Position numbers and translations under genes: made by a program | NCBI RefSeq assembly: GCF_036924535.1 | Contig: NZ_JAZHRT010000001.1 | Coordinates: forward strand, 992,001 to 1,056,000 | Direction of reading: 5' to 3' | Source of the DNA: Bradyrhizobium sp. AZCC 2262 | Lineage (GTDB): Bacteria > Pseudomonadota > Alphaproteobacteria > Rhizobiales > Xanthobacteraceae | DNA length: 64,000 bases | Part shown: one piece after another, positions 53,003 to 61,815 of the stretch | How positions within the stretch are numbered: the first letter of the stretch is position 1 | Layout of the letters: each line of letters begins with the position of its first letter | Notes under the pieces: generated by a model | Databases searched by the model: none | Told to the model about the DNA's origin: nothing | Seen by the model: the letters and a program-made list of their open reading frames with translations, nothing else

Positions 53003-54208
53003 ATGATGCAGAAGTCCCGAAAAGTCGTCGTCGTCAGCCAGCATTATCCGCCGGATCCGAGCACGACGGCCGCGATCATGGCGGCGATCGGGGAACGCGT
53101 GGCGCGGAAAGCCGAAGTCCTGGTGCTGTCGGGGACGGCAGGCTCCGCCGCCAAAGCGGCTGCCGGCAAGCCTGCGGTCGTCGAAGTGAAGAATTGGATG
53201 CCCGGCAAGGCTGCGTTGCTCAAGCGCGCTTTGGCCGAACTGCTGTTCACGATCCGGATGTTCGCTACGCTATTGCTGAAGCTGCGCCGCGGCGACGTCG
53301 CGCTCACCGTGCCCGCACCCTTCATGCTGCCCTATGCATTCGCCGCCGCCGCGAAATTGAAGGGCGCGAGGTCGGTGCTGATCATGCACGATCTCTATCC
53401 CGACGTTCTCATCATGGCGGGCCTGCTGAAGCCGCAGTCGATCGTGGCGAAAGCGATGCGCGCCTTGAACGCGCCGATGTTTCGCGCGCTCGACGCCGTC
53501 GTCATCATCGGCCGCGATACCGAAAAGCTGCTGCTGCGCTATGGCGGAATGACAAGCGACAAGATTCGCTTCATACCGAACTGGGCGACGCTCGAGCGCG
53601 GCGTTCGCGCGGTCGATCCAGATAATCCTTATCGCCGGCCGCTTTCCGCCCGCTTCGTCGTCGGGCTTTCCGGCAATCTCGGCTTTACCCACGATCCCGT
53701 CATCGTGTTCGAGGCCGCGCGATTGCTGCGCGAGAGCAGGGACATTCATTTCCTGCTGTCGGGCTGGGGGATCGGATTCGATCAATTGCGCGCGATGCAG
53801 GCCGAGGCAAAGCTTCCGAACGTCACGCTGGTCGATCGCGTCGAGGACGACCAACTCGAGACGTTTCTTTCTGCGGCGGACGTCTGGATCATTCCCTACC
53901 GCCGGAACGCCGCGGGCGTATCGGTACCCAGCCGGTTCTACAATCTGCTGGCGATCGGCCGCCCGGTGATCCTGGTTTCCGAAGCGGATGCCGAGGCGGC
54001 GTTGACGGTGACCGAACACGATGTCGGCTGGGTCGTCCAACCCGGCAGTGCCGATGAGCTCGCGAACACGGTTAGCCGCGCCGCCGGCGCCGAAGATCCG
54101 CGGCGGGCCGAGCGCGCCGCGGAAATTTCCCGACGTTTCGATTTTGAGATCGCGATGACCGAGTATTGCAGCCTGATCCGCGAGCTTTTGCAGCAGAAAC
54201 GGAATTAG
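53003..54208 (+). CDS. Family 4 glycosyltransferase, WcaI-like
   Basis: A 401-residue GT-B glycosyltransferase. VVVVSQHYPPDPSTTAAIMA at the start is the donor/acceptor loop seen in colanic-acid type WcaI enzymes; FVVGLSGNLGFTHDPVIVFEA and YRRNAAGVSVPSRFYNLLAIGRPV hold the nucleotide-sugar site. There are two adjacent ATG codons (53003, 53006), with a weak GAAAG site. Follows the CapD-like gene by 43 bases and may use its sugar product (inference). Confidence 0.85.
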   Translation: MMQKSRKVVVVSQHYPPDPSTTAAIMAAIGERVARKAEVLVLSGTAGSAAKAAAGKPAVVEVKNWMPGKAALLKRALAELLFTIRMFATLLLKLRRGDVALTVPAPFMLPYAFAAAAKLKGARSVLIMHDLYPDVLIMAGLLKPQSIVAKAMRALNAPMFRALDAVVIIGRDTEKLLLRYGGMTSDKIRFIPNWATLERGVRAVDPDNPYRRPLSARFVVGLSGNLGFTHDPVIVFEAARLLRESRDIHFLLSGWGIGFDQLRAMQAEAKLPNVTLVDRVEDDQLETFLSAADVWIIPYRRNAAGVSVPSRFYNLLAIGRPVILVSEADAEAALTVTEHDVGWVVQPGSADELANTVSRAAGAEDPRRAERAAEISRRFDFEIAMTEYCSLIRELLQQKRN

Positions 54209-54326
54209 GCCGTGGAATCACAAGCACGCAGCCGCAGCCGAACGACGCGTTGACGTCGCCAAGACGGTCTCGTACGCCCACCAAGACCGGGCGAAAGAAC
54301 TGATCTGAACAGGGGACACAGACAAT

Positions 54327-54752
54327 ATGGTGGACGACACGAACGTTCGGGCTGGCCAGTGCCATTGCGGTGCGGTGCGTTTCGAGGTGACGCTCAGCGA
54401 CGGCTTCGATTCGATCCGCCGCTGCACCTGCTCTTACTGCCGAATGCGAGGCGCCGTCGTTGTCATGGCGGAAATGGGTGGGATCAAGGTCCTGCAGGGC
54501 GACGATGCGTTGACAAGCTACCGCTTCCATACCGGATCAGCGCAGCACTTCTTCTGTTCTCGCTGCGGAATATACACACATCATCAACGACGATCTAACC
54601 AGAATTCATATGCTGTAAACGTGGCTTGCCTGGACGGCGTGAGCCCTTTCGATTTCCCTGAGGTGCCTGTCACGGATGGCGTCAATCACACGAACGACAC
54701 CGGCAGGCCAACGCGTCGAGCAGGCACGCTCCGCTTCACCCCGGCTGATTGA
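54327..54752 (+). CDS. GFA (glutathione-dependent formaldehyde-activating)-type zinc protein
   Basis: A 141-residue protein of the GFA/CENP-V fold with two zinc sites: C12 and C14 in QCHCGAVRF, then C33, C35, C38 in CTCSYC, and FFCSRCGIYTHH. The founding Gfa was proposed to speed formaldehyde-glutathione adduct formation; most relatives have no proven role. AAT-rich and less G+C-biased than the genes around it, it interrupts the polysaccharide genes and may have been acquired separately. Convergent on the WecA-like gene, sharing its last base. Confidence 0.88.
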   Translation: MVDDTNVRAGQCHCGAVRFEVTLSDGFDSIRRCTCSYCRMRGAVVVMAEMGGIKVLQGDDALTSYRFHTGSAQHFFCSRCGIYTHHQRRSNQNSYAVNVACLDGVSPFDFPEVPVTDGVNHTNDTGRPTRRAGTLRFTPAD

Positions 54753-55766
54753 CTATCGCTGCCGGCGGGAAAAACGGCGCATCAGGAGCGCCGTGGCGAG
54801 GCCGCCGATGACGAAGAGCAGGACGGCGATAGCGGTCGACGAGGTCATGGCCGCGCCGATCGCCAGCGTCGCCAGCAGGACATTGAGTGCAAATACTTCG
54901 CGCACCACACCTGATACGGAAAATCCGTTGTCGGTGGCGCGCTGGTAGAAATGGGTGCGGTGAGCTGCCCAGAACGGCTCGCGCCGTGCCATCCGCCGAA
55001 ACAGCGTGACAGTCGCGTCGGCGAGATAATAGAGCGGCAACAAAAGGGCGGCCGCAACCTGCTGATGCCAGGCGAGTTGCAGCAGACACCAGCCGGCCAG
55101 CAGGCCGATCGGCAGGCTGCCGACGTCGCCGAGAAAGATCTTCGCCACCGGCCGGTTGAACGGCGCGAAGCCGAGCATCGCCCCGAACAGCGCCGCGGCG
55201 ATGATCGTCACAGGCGCCGGAAGTTCGGCGAGCCAGCCGAGCAGAACGAGCGCGCCGGTGACGGGCACGATCTCGGCAACCGTCATCAGGTCCAGCCCGT
55301 CCATGAAGTTGACGAGGTTCACGAACCACAGGCCTGCGAGCAACAGCAAGCCGCGCTCGAGCCATAGCGGGCAGGCGGGAACGATCCGCAAGTTTTCCGG
55401 CGTGGCAAAGATCACCGCGGCGACGGCGAGCCCCTGCAGCAGCAGCCGCGGCACTACGGGGATGGAATTGACGTCATCGGCAAAACCTACGGTCGCGATG
55501 AACAGCGTCGCCACGAATACCGCGACGGGAATTTTTATCTCCGCCGCGCCGGCAAAGGCGATGACCGCAACGGCCGCGATCAGCGTGGCCGCGACCACCG
55601 CGATGCCCCCGCCTTGCGGCGTCGGAACCCGATGGGACGAGCGCGCATTTGGCTTTGCCAGCGCTATCCGAATCAGCATCGGCCGGATCGCCCATGTCAG
55701 GACGCCCGACAACAGCGCCGCCGGCACTGCGGCGGCCAACGACAGCAGTAGTTGCGAACTGGCCAT
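54753..55766 (-). CDS. WecA/MraY-family polyprenyl-phosphate sugar-1-phosphate transferase
   Basis: Inner-membrane enzyme that loads the first sugar-phosphate onto undecaprenyl phosphate to start an O-chain. 337 residues with about ten membrane helices. Catalytic and Mg-binding motifs seen: GFADDVNSIP (DD pair), NLVNFMDGLDLM and FLGDVGSLPIG. These distinguish it from the PglC/WbaP type. Family length (about 340) is normal. It is downstream of a flippase-like gene on the same strand (28 bases) and probably co-transcribed. The sugar (GlcNAc, QuiNAc or FucNAc) is not clear. Confidence 0.9.
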   Translation of the reverse strand: MASSQLLLSLAAAVPAALLSGVLTWAIRPMLIRIALAKPNARSSHRVPTPQGGGIAVVAATLIAAVAVIAFAGAAEIKIPVAVFVATLFIATVGFADDVNSIPVVPRLLLQGLAVAAVIFATPENLRIVPACPLWLERGLLLLAGLWFVNLVNFMDGLDLMTVAEIVPVTGALVLLGWLAELPAPVTIIAAALFGAMLGFAPFNRPVAKIFLGDVGSLPIGLLAGWCLLQLAWHQQVAAALLLPLYYLADATVTLFRRMARREPFWAAHRTHFYQRATDNGFSVSGVVREVFALNVLLATLAIGAAMTSSTAIAVLLFVIGGLATALLMRRFSRRQR

Positions 55767-55794
55767 TCTATCCGCGTGGAAAGTTGCTCGGCAA

Positions 55795-56754
55795 TTATTT
55801 GGGAACTTCTATCGGCACCGTGCCCTGCGCGGCCTTCTCGGCGCTCAGTATCCAGACCAGCCCGCCGACCGCGCCGACGATGAAGTATACCGCGCCAAAG
55901 AGCAGGGAGATGTTGACGCCCTCGTTGGCCATCAGCCCGGCATAGCCGAACGCGAGCCCCATGCTGGCTTCGCGGACGCCCCAGCCGGCAATCGAGATCG
56001 GCACCATGGTGATCAGCATGACCGGCGGAACGAGCTGGAAGATCTGGCCGAACAGCACGGGGGCTTCGATCGATTGCACCACGCACCAGGCGATGACGAC
56101 GGCGAGCACGTGCACCAGCAGCGACAACACGGCGACTTTCGGGCCGTGAACGCGGCCGAACAGCACGCGATTGGCGATCACCGAACAGGCGTGGATGTGG
56201 TGGGTGCCCCACCAGTGCTTCAGCCACGGCCATGGCAGCCGGCCGAGCACGAGAAATCCGAGGCCGCCGGCAAGGGCTGCGAAATCCACGAAAAGCAAGG
56301 CCGACCTGCCGTGCGGATCGGTGATCAGGCGGTAGCTCCAGGGCAGGCTTGCGACGATCACCACCGCGAGCGCGATCAGGCCGATGGCGCGGTCGACAAA
56401 GATCGAATAGGTCGCAGCCCGCCAGCCGTGGCCGCTGCGCGCGACCAGCCACAGCCGCACCGCGTCGCCGCCAATCGAGGAGGGCAGCGTCTGGTTGAAG
56501 AAGGTTCCGATCACGTTGAAGCGCATCGCCTGCCGCGTCGGCAGCGGTGCGCCGCACTCCGCGCTGATCTCGCGCCATCGCAGCACGCCGATGAATATCT
56601 GCAGGAACGTCACGGCGATCGCCACGCCGAGCCAGCTCAGGCTGGAAACGTCGATGCGGGCGACGAGCTCGGCGAGGTCGACCTTGCGCAGCGAGAAATA
56701 CAGGAGCGCCGCCGAGACCACAATCTTCAACGTCGAAAGCAGGATACGGCGCAT
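55795..56754 (-). CDS. Lysylphosphatidylglycerol-synthase TM-region / flippase-like membrane protein
   Basis: A 319-residue protein with about eight membrane segments of the UPF0104 (AglD/MprF-N-terminal) family, thought to move lipids or lipid-linked molecules across the membrane. SLRKVDLAELVARI at the start, RFNVIGTFFNQTLPSSIGGDAVR (the conserved family loop) and PISIAGWGVREASMG are diagnostic. Paired with the WecA-like gene. It could flip the polyprenyl intermediate that enzyme makes, but that is inference. Confidence 0.85.
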   Translation of the reverse strand: MRRILLSTLKIVVSAALLYFSLRKVDLAELVARIDVSSLSWLGVAIAVTFLQIFIGVLRWREISAECGAPLPTRQAMRFNVIGTFFNQTLPSSIGGDAVRLWLVARSGHGWRAATYSIFVDRAIGLIALAVVIVASLPWSYRLITDPHGRSALLFVDFAALAGGLGFLVLGRLPWPWLKHWWGTHHIHACSVIANRVLFGRVHGPKVAVLSLLVHVLAVVIAWCVVQSIEAPVLFGQIFQLVPPVMLITMVPISIAGWGVREASMGLAFGYAGLMANEGVNISLLFGAVYFIVGAVGGLVWILSAEKAAQGTVPIEVPK

Positions 56755-56931
56755 CTCGCCCGTGCGGGGTTTGAGAAGGGGTGCAAAAAGCGATGCAATT
56801 CGGCGCCTTGGTATGGTTTTCAGGCCGATCTGGCAATAGCGGGGCTGCTAGGTGTTGCGGCGGCCTCGCCAACGCAGGTAAAGAGGCCCGGACAGAGATT
56901 TCAGCCTTGAGCGCTGCCTTCCAAGGATACG

Positions 56932-57912
56932 ATGCCGGATCAACCCATATTGGTCACTGGAGCTGCGGGTTTCATCGGCTTCCACGTCGCTCGCCGGCTG
57001 CTCGCCGAAGGCCGCGCCGTGGTCGGCCTCGACAATCTCAACGATTATTACGATCCGGCGCTGAAGCGGGCCAGGCTGGACATCCTGCGCGGGGAGCAGG
57101 GCTTCGCGTTCGAGCAGATCGATCTCGCCGATCGCGCCTCAATGGAACGCCTGTTCGCCGAACATCGCTTTGCCAGGGTGGTGCATTTCGCGGCGCAGGC
57201 CGGCGTGCGTTATTCGATCGACCATCCGCATGCCTATGTCGGCGCCAATCTCGAAGGCTTCGTCAATGTGCTGGAGGGGTGCCGGCATCACGGATGCGGC
57301 CATCTGGTCTATGCATCTTCGTCGTCGGTCTACGGCGCCAATACGAAACTACCGTTTTCGGTAGACGACAAAACCGATCATCCGGTCAGCCTCTACGCCG
57401 CCACAAAGAAGGCCAATGAGCTGATTGCACATTCCTATAGCCATCTCTACCGGCTTCCGGTAACGGGCTTGCGGTTCTTTACCATCTACGGGCCGTGGGG
57501 ACGGCCCGATATGGCGGTTTTCCTGTTTACCAAGGCGATCGCGGAAGGGACTTCGATCCGGCTCTTTAACCATGGCAGGATGCGGCGAGACTTTACCCAT
57601 ATCGACGATGCGGCGCGTGTCGTATTGCAACTGGTCGACCAGCCCCCGCACGAGGGCGACGCGGCGCCGGCAAGAGTTTACAATGTCGGCAATAATCATC
57701 CGGAGGAACTGACCCATGTGGTAGCAGTTCTGGAGCGGGAATTGGGCCGCGCGGCGATCAGGGAGATGCTGCCGATGCAGCCCGGAGACGTGACCGAAAC
57801 CTTCGCCGATGTCGCAGAATTGATGCGCGACACCGGCTTCAGGCCGCAGACCTCGATCGAGGACGGGCTTGCCGATTTTGTCGCCTGGTATCGTGACTAC
57901 TACAGGATCTGA
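56932..57912 (+). CDS. UDP-glucuronate 4-epimerase
   Basis: Interconverts UDP-glucuronate and UDP-galacturonate using NAD. 326 residues: VTGAAGFIGFHVARRLL, the type-specific GLDNLNDYYDPALKRARL after it, HFAAQAGVRYSIDHPHAYV, catalytic Tyr/Lys in VSLYAATKKANEL and FFTIYGPWGRPDMA. These fit the Cap1J/LpsL group rather than GalE. It is divergent from the flippase-like gene and ends seven bases before manC. Galacturonate is a common sugar of rhizobial LPS. Confidence 0.92.
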   Translation: MPDQPILVTGAAGFIGFHVARRLLAEGRAVVGLDNLNDYYDPALKRARLDILRGEQGFAFEQIDLADRASMERLFAEHRFARVVHFAAQAGVRYSIDHPHAYVGANLEGFVNVLEGCRHHGCGHLVYASSSSVYGANTKLPFSVDDKTDHPVSLYAATKKANELIAHSYSHLYRLPVTGLRFFTIYGPWGRPDMAVFLFTKAIAEGTSIRLFNHGRMRRDFTHIDDAARVVLQLVDQPPHEGDAAPARVYNVGNNHPEELTHVVAVLERELGRAAIREMLPMQPGDVTETFADVAELMRDTGFRPQTSIEDGLADFVAWYRDYYRI

Positions 57913-57919
57913 GACGCCG

Positions 57920-59332
57920 ATGAACCGACGAATTATCCCCCTGATCATGTGCGGCGGCGCGGGAACGCGGCTGTGGCCGGCCTCGCGCGAGGTTCACCCC
58001 AAGCAGTTCCTGTCCTTGTTCGGGGCGCGCTCGACGTTCCAGGACACGCTGTTGCGGGTTTCCGATGCTGATCTGTTTGAACGGCCCGTCATCATCACCA
58101 ACAACGCCTATCGCTTCATGGTGCTCGAGCAACTGGCGGAGATCGGGCTGGAGGCCGACGTGCTGCTCGAACCGATGCGGCGCGATTCCGGGCCTGCGAT
58201 CGCGGCCGGCGCCGCCTTTGCAGAGACGCGCGACAAGGATGCGATCGTGCTGGCGCTCGCCGCCGACCACGTCGTGAGCGACCCGCCCGCTTTCCTCGCC
58301 GCTTGCCGCGAGGGACTGGCTGCCGCGGAAGCCGGCCACATCGTGACGTTCGGCGTGCAGCCCGAGCGCGCCGCCACCGAATATGGCTACATCAATCCGG
58401 GCGAGGCTATTTCCGGAAAGGTCCGCGCGGTCGCGAAGTTCGTTGAGAAGCCGGACCCAGCAACGGCTGCTGACTATGTCGAGGCCGGCTATCTCTGGAA
58501 CAGCGGCAACTTCATGTTCCGCGCCGCCGTGCTGACGGATGAATATCGCAAGGTCGATGCGGAAAGCGTCCAGGCCGTGACGGATGCGGTGACCAAGGCA
58601 GGCACCGATCTCGGATTCGTCAAGCTCGACGAGGCCGCATTCGGATCGGCGAAGTCGATATCGATCGATTACGCAGTAATGGAAAAGACCGCGCGCGCCG
58701 CGGTTGTGCCGGTCGCGTGCGGCTGGTCCGACGTCGGCTCCTGGCATGCGGTGTGGGAATTGTCCGGCAAGGATGGCGACGGCAACGCGGCGCGGGGCGC
58801 TGCGGTGTTCGAGGATTCCCGCAATTGCAACGTATCGACCGACCGCGCGCTGGTCGCGCTGGAAGGTGTCGACGACCTCGTGGTGGTCGCGACCCAGGAC
58901 GCCGTGCTGGTCAGCAGGCAGCAGGACGCCAACGGGCTGAAGCGGCTCGTCGCGAGGCTGAAGACGGTGGCGCCGCAGGTCACCGAGGACCACATCCGGG
59001 TGCATCGGCCCTGGGGATCCTATCAGTCGGTCGACAATGGCGACCGTCATCAGGTCAAGCGCATCATCGTCAAGCCGGGCGGGCGGCTCTCGCTGCAGAA
59101 GCACCACCACCGTGCCGAGCACTGGATCGTGGTGCGCGGAACGGCGCAGGTCACCGTCAATGAACTGGTCAAGATCGTGCACGAGAACGAATCGATCTAC
59201 ATCCCGATCGGCGCGGTGCACCGGCTGGAGAATCCCGGCAAGATCCAGTTAGAATTGATCGAAGTCCAGACCGGCAGCTATTTCGGCGAGGACGACATCA
59301 TTCGCATCGAGGACGACTACCAGCGCAGTTGA
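57920..59332 (+). CDS. manC: Mannose-1-phosphate guanylyltransferase / mannose-6-phosphate isomerase
   Basis: Makes GDP-mannose and, in the bifunctional type, also mannose 6-phosphate. 470 residues: N-terminal GGAGTRLWPASREVHPKQFL (GTP site), FVEKP (sugar-phosphate lysine) and a C-terminal cupin with the metal histidines in LQKHHHRAEHWIVVRGTA. The ATG at 57920 begins MNRRIIPLIMCGGAG; upstream frame to 57869 overlaps the previous gene. It can supply GDP-mannose to gmd-fcl at 13178 and to mannosyltransferases. Confidence 0.94.
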   Translation: MNRRIIPLIMCGGAGTRLWPASREVHPKQFLSLFGARSTFQDTLLRVSDADLFERPVIITNNAYRFMVLEQLAEIGLEADVLLEPMRRDSGPAIAAGAAFAETRDKDAIVLALAADHVVSDPPAFLAACREGLAAAEAGHIVTFGVQPERAATEYGYINPGEAISGKVRAVAKFVEKPDPATAADYVEAGYLWNSGNFMFRAAVLTDEYRKVDAESVQAVTDAVTKAGTDLGFVKLDEAAFGSAKSISIDYAVMEKTARAAVVPVACGWSDVGSWHAVWELSGKDGDGNAARGAAVFEDSRNCNVSTDRALVALEGVDDLVVVATQDAVLVSRQQDANGLKRLVARLKTVAPQVTEDHIRVHRPWGSYQSVDNGDRHQVKRIIVKPGGRLSLQKHHHRAEHWIVVRGTAQVTVNELVKIVHENESIYIPIGAVHRLENPGKIQLELIEVQTGSYFGEDDIIRIEDDYQRS

Positions 59333-59501
59333 GCGACCCGGTAGTTCTACCGGGCGCAGTGCCTAAGTCTCGCCAGAACAATGTAATTGTTTGAATCAAA
59401 ACGTGTCCAGAAACGGTCGATGGCATTCGCCACATTTGTGACGGCGTGCTAGAGAACCGGCGGGGGCGTGGCTGGCGCAATCTGCTTGGGGTCGACAAAT
59501 C

Positions 59502-60518
59502 ATGAGTATCAAAGGATTCGCATCTGATGCGAAGACCGACGCGACGCGCGGCTTGCGCGTCGGCGTAGTCGGCGCGGGCGTGATGGGCAGCAACCATGCC
59601 CGCGTGCTGGCCGGTCTGTCCGGGGTGACGCTGGTCGGCATCGTCGATCCGTTGCCGGAACACCGCGCGCGGGCCGTCGCGCTCGTCGGCTGCCGCGCGT
59701 TCGCCGAACTCGACGAACTGTTTGACGAGGGCGTCGACGCCATCACGATCGCAGCACCAACCCATCTCCATCACGAGATTGCGCTCGCCTGCATCACGCG
59801 CAACATCCACATCCTGGTTGAGAAGCCGGTCGCCTCGACGGTGGAGGAGGGCCAGGACATCGTCAACGCGGCGCGCAGCGCCGGCGTGACGCTGATGGTC
59901 GGCCATGTCGAGCGCTTCAATCCGGCGGTCGCCGCGATCAAGCAGGCGATCTCGGGCGAGGATATTCTTTCGATCGGCATCACCCGGGTCGGGCCGTTTC
60001 CGCCGCGGATGTCCAATGTCGGCGTCGTGATCGATCTCGCCGTGCACGATATCGACCTGATCCGCTGGTTCACCGAATCCGATATCGTCGAGGTGCAGCC
60101 GCAGCTTTCCAGCGCGGTCGCCGAGCGCGAGGATATCGCGCTGCTGCAGTTCCGCACCGCCTCGGGCGTGCTCGCCCACATCAACACCAACTGGCTGACG
60201 CCGTTCAAGGCGCGCAGCGTCACCGTTGCGACCCGCGGCAAATATGTGATGGGCGATCTCCTGACGCGCCAGGTGACCGAATGCTTCGGCTTCAAGCCCG
60301 ACGGCAGCTATTCGATGCGGCATCTGCCGGTCGGCCATGACGAACCGCTGCGCGCCGAGCTGATCGCATTCCTCGATGCCGTCCGCACCGGCAATGTGCC
60401 GGCGGTTTCCGGCGACGAGGGCGTCGCCAGCCTCGAAATCGCGATCCGCTGCCTCGAACAGCCCGCCAAGCCCGCGGCCTCCGCCGCGCGCAAGGGACCG
60501 CGCCGCATCGTCGGCTGA
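59502..60518 (+). CDS. Gfo/Idh/MocA family sugar oxidoreductase
   Basis: NAD(P)-dependent dehydrogenase of 338 residues. N-terminal Rossmann domain with VGVVGAGVMGSNHARVL, the EKP motif in HILVEKPVAST, and a C-terminal alpha/beta domain. In polysaccharide regions such enzymes (WlbA/WbpB type) oxidise a UDP-N-acetylhexosaminuronate at C3, ready for amination. The aminotransferase directly downstream (28 bases) fits that step, so the two are probably a pair. An N-acyltransferase that would finish the pathway is not next to them. Confidence 0.88.
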   Translation: MSIKGFASDAKTDATRGLRVGVVGAGVMGSNHARVLAGLSGVTLVGIVDPLPEHRARAVALVGCRAFAELDELFDEGVDAITIAAPTHLHHEIALACITRNIHILVEKPVASTVEEGQDIVNAARSAGVTLMVGHVERFNPAVAAIKQAISGEDILSIGITRVGPFPPRMSNVGVVIDLAVHDIDLIRWFTESDIVEVQPQLSSAVAEREDIALLQFRTASGVLAHINTNWLTPFKARSVTVATRGKYVMGDLLTRQVTECFGFKPDGSYSMRHLPVGHDEPLRAELIAFLDAVRTGNVPAVSGDEGVASLEIAIRCLEQPAKPAASAARKGPRRIVG

Positions 60519-60546
60519 ACCTTAATTCCGATCCAAGCAAGGCTCC

Positions 60547-61698
60547 ATGAACCAGCACATGCGTCCAGAACCCGTTCCCTTCTATGACCTCGGCTCGCAG
60601 CGCCGGCGGCTCGGCACCTCGATCGATGAGGCGATCTCGCGCGTGACGAGCCATTGCCTCTTCATCAATGGTCCGGAAGTTGCCGTGCTGGAGAAGGCCT
60701 TGGCGGATTTCTGTGGCGCCAAGCATGTCGTGAGCTGCGCGAGCGGCACCGACGCGCTTTTGATGGTGTTGATGGCCAAGGACGTCGGCCCCGGGGACGC
60801 CGTCCTGTGTCCGTCGTTCACGTTCTGCGCGACCGGCGAAGCCGTGGCGCTGACCGGCGCGACGCCGGTTTTCGTCGATGTCGATGCAGCAACCTATAAC
60901 ATGGACGCCACCTCGCTCCGGCGCGGCATCGCGACGGCGAAGCAGCGCGGCCTGAAGCCGCGGGCCGTGATCCCCGTCGACCTGTTCGGCCAAAGCGCCG
61001 ACCACGATGCGATCGCCGAGGTCGCGCAGGCCGAAGGCCTGTTCGTGCTCGATGACGCCGCGCAAGGTTTTGGCGCGAGCTACAAGGGCCGCCGGATCGG
61101 CTCTTTGGGACTTGCGACCGCGACCAGCTTCTTCCCCACCAAGCCGCTCGGCTGCTTCGGCGATGGCGGCGCCATCTTTACCGATGACGACAAACTTGCC
61201 GAGACGCTGCGCAGCATCCGCGTTCACGGCCAGGGCTCCGACAAATACGACAATATGCGCCTAGGCTTGACCGGGCGCCTCGATACAATGCAGGCGGCGG
61301 TCCTGATCGAGAAACTGAAGATTTTCGGGGACGAGATCGCGGCCCGCAATCGCGTTGCGGAGCGCTATGCGCGCGGCCTCGGCAACCTCGTGACGGTGCC
61401 GCGGCTGGCTCCCGGATGCACCTCGATCTGGGCGCAGTACACCATCCGCCTGCCTGAGGGGACCGACCGCGACGGCTTTGCGGCGGCGCTGAAGGCGCAG
61501 GGCATTCCGACGATGGTCTATTATACGAAATCGATGCATCAGCAGACCGCGTACAAGGGCTTCCCGGTAGCGGATGGCGGGCTGCCGGTGAGCGAAAAGC
61601 TCTCGGACGATGTCATCAGCCTGCCGATTCACGCCTATCTCGACGAGCCGGCGCAGGATCGCGTCATCGAGGCGGTGCGCGGCGCGCTTCAGGCATGA
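60547..61698 (+). CDS. DegT/DnrJ/EryC1/StrS family sugar aminotransferase
   Basis: PLP enzyme of 383 residues that aminates the keto sugar presumably made by the upstream oxidoreductase. PLP lysine K199 in SFFPTKPLGCFGDGG, aspartate D170 in VLDDAAQGFGAS, and SCASGTDALL at about 63-72. The motif spacing and PFYDLGSQRRRL start resemble WlbC/WbpE. The stop codon lies in a short repeat. Clearly distinct from the DegT homologue at 18-1115. Confidence 0.92.
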   Translation: MNQHMRPEPVPFYDLGSQRRRLGTSIDEAISRVTSHCLFINGPEVAVLEKALADFCGAKHVVSCASGTDALLMVLMAKDVGPGDAVLCPSFTFCATGEAVALTGATPVFVDVDAATYNMDATSLRRGIATAKQRGLKPRAVIPVDLFGQSADHDAIAEVAQAEGLFVLDDAAQGFGASYKGRRIGSLGLATATSFFPTKPLGCFGDGGAIFTDDDKLAETLRSIRVHGQGSDKYDNMRLGLTGRLDTMQAAVLIEKLKIFGDEIAARNRVAERYARGLGNLVTVPRLAPGCTSIWAQYTIRLPEGTDRDGFAAALKAQGIPTMVYYTKSMHQQTAYKGFPVADGGLPVSEKLSDDVISLPIHAYLDEPAQDRVIEAVRGALQA

Positions 61699-61760
61699 TC
61701 CCGACCCGAAGGGCCGCGTTAGCGCAAAGTGGTCTTCCGGTTTTCAGACCGGATCATGCC
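61693..61760. repeat. GCATGATCC...GGATCATGCC short repeat, copy 1
   Basis: A 68-base element with complementary ends (GCATGATCC and GGATCATGC) and a middle CGAAGGGCCGCGTTAGCGCA. A related copy is at 63572-63625. Its first bases supply the TGA stop of the aminotransferase gene. Confidence 0.6.
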
Positions 61761-61815
61761 TAAACAGATAACTCCCTGATTTCCCCGTCTCGCGAATATG
61801 CGCTAGAAGCGGCGC

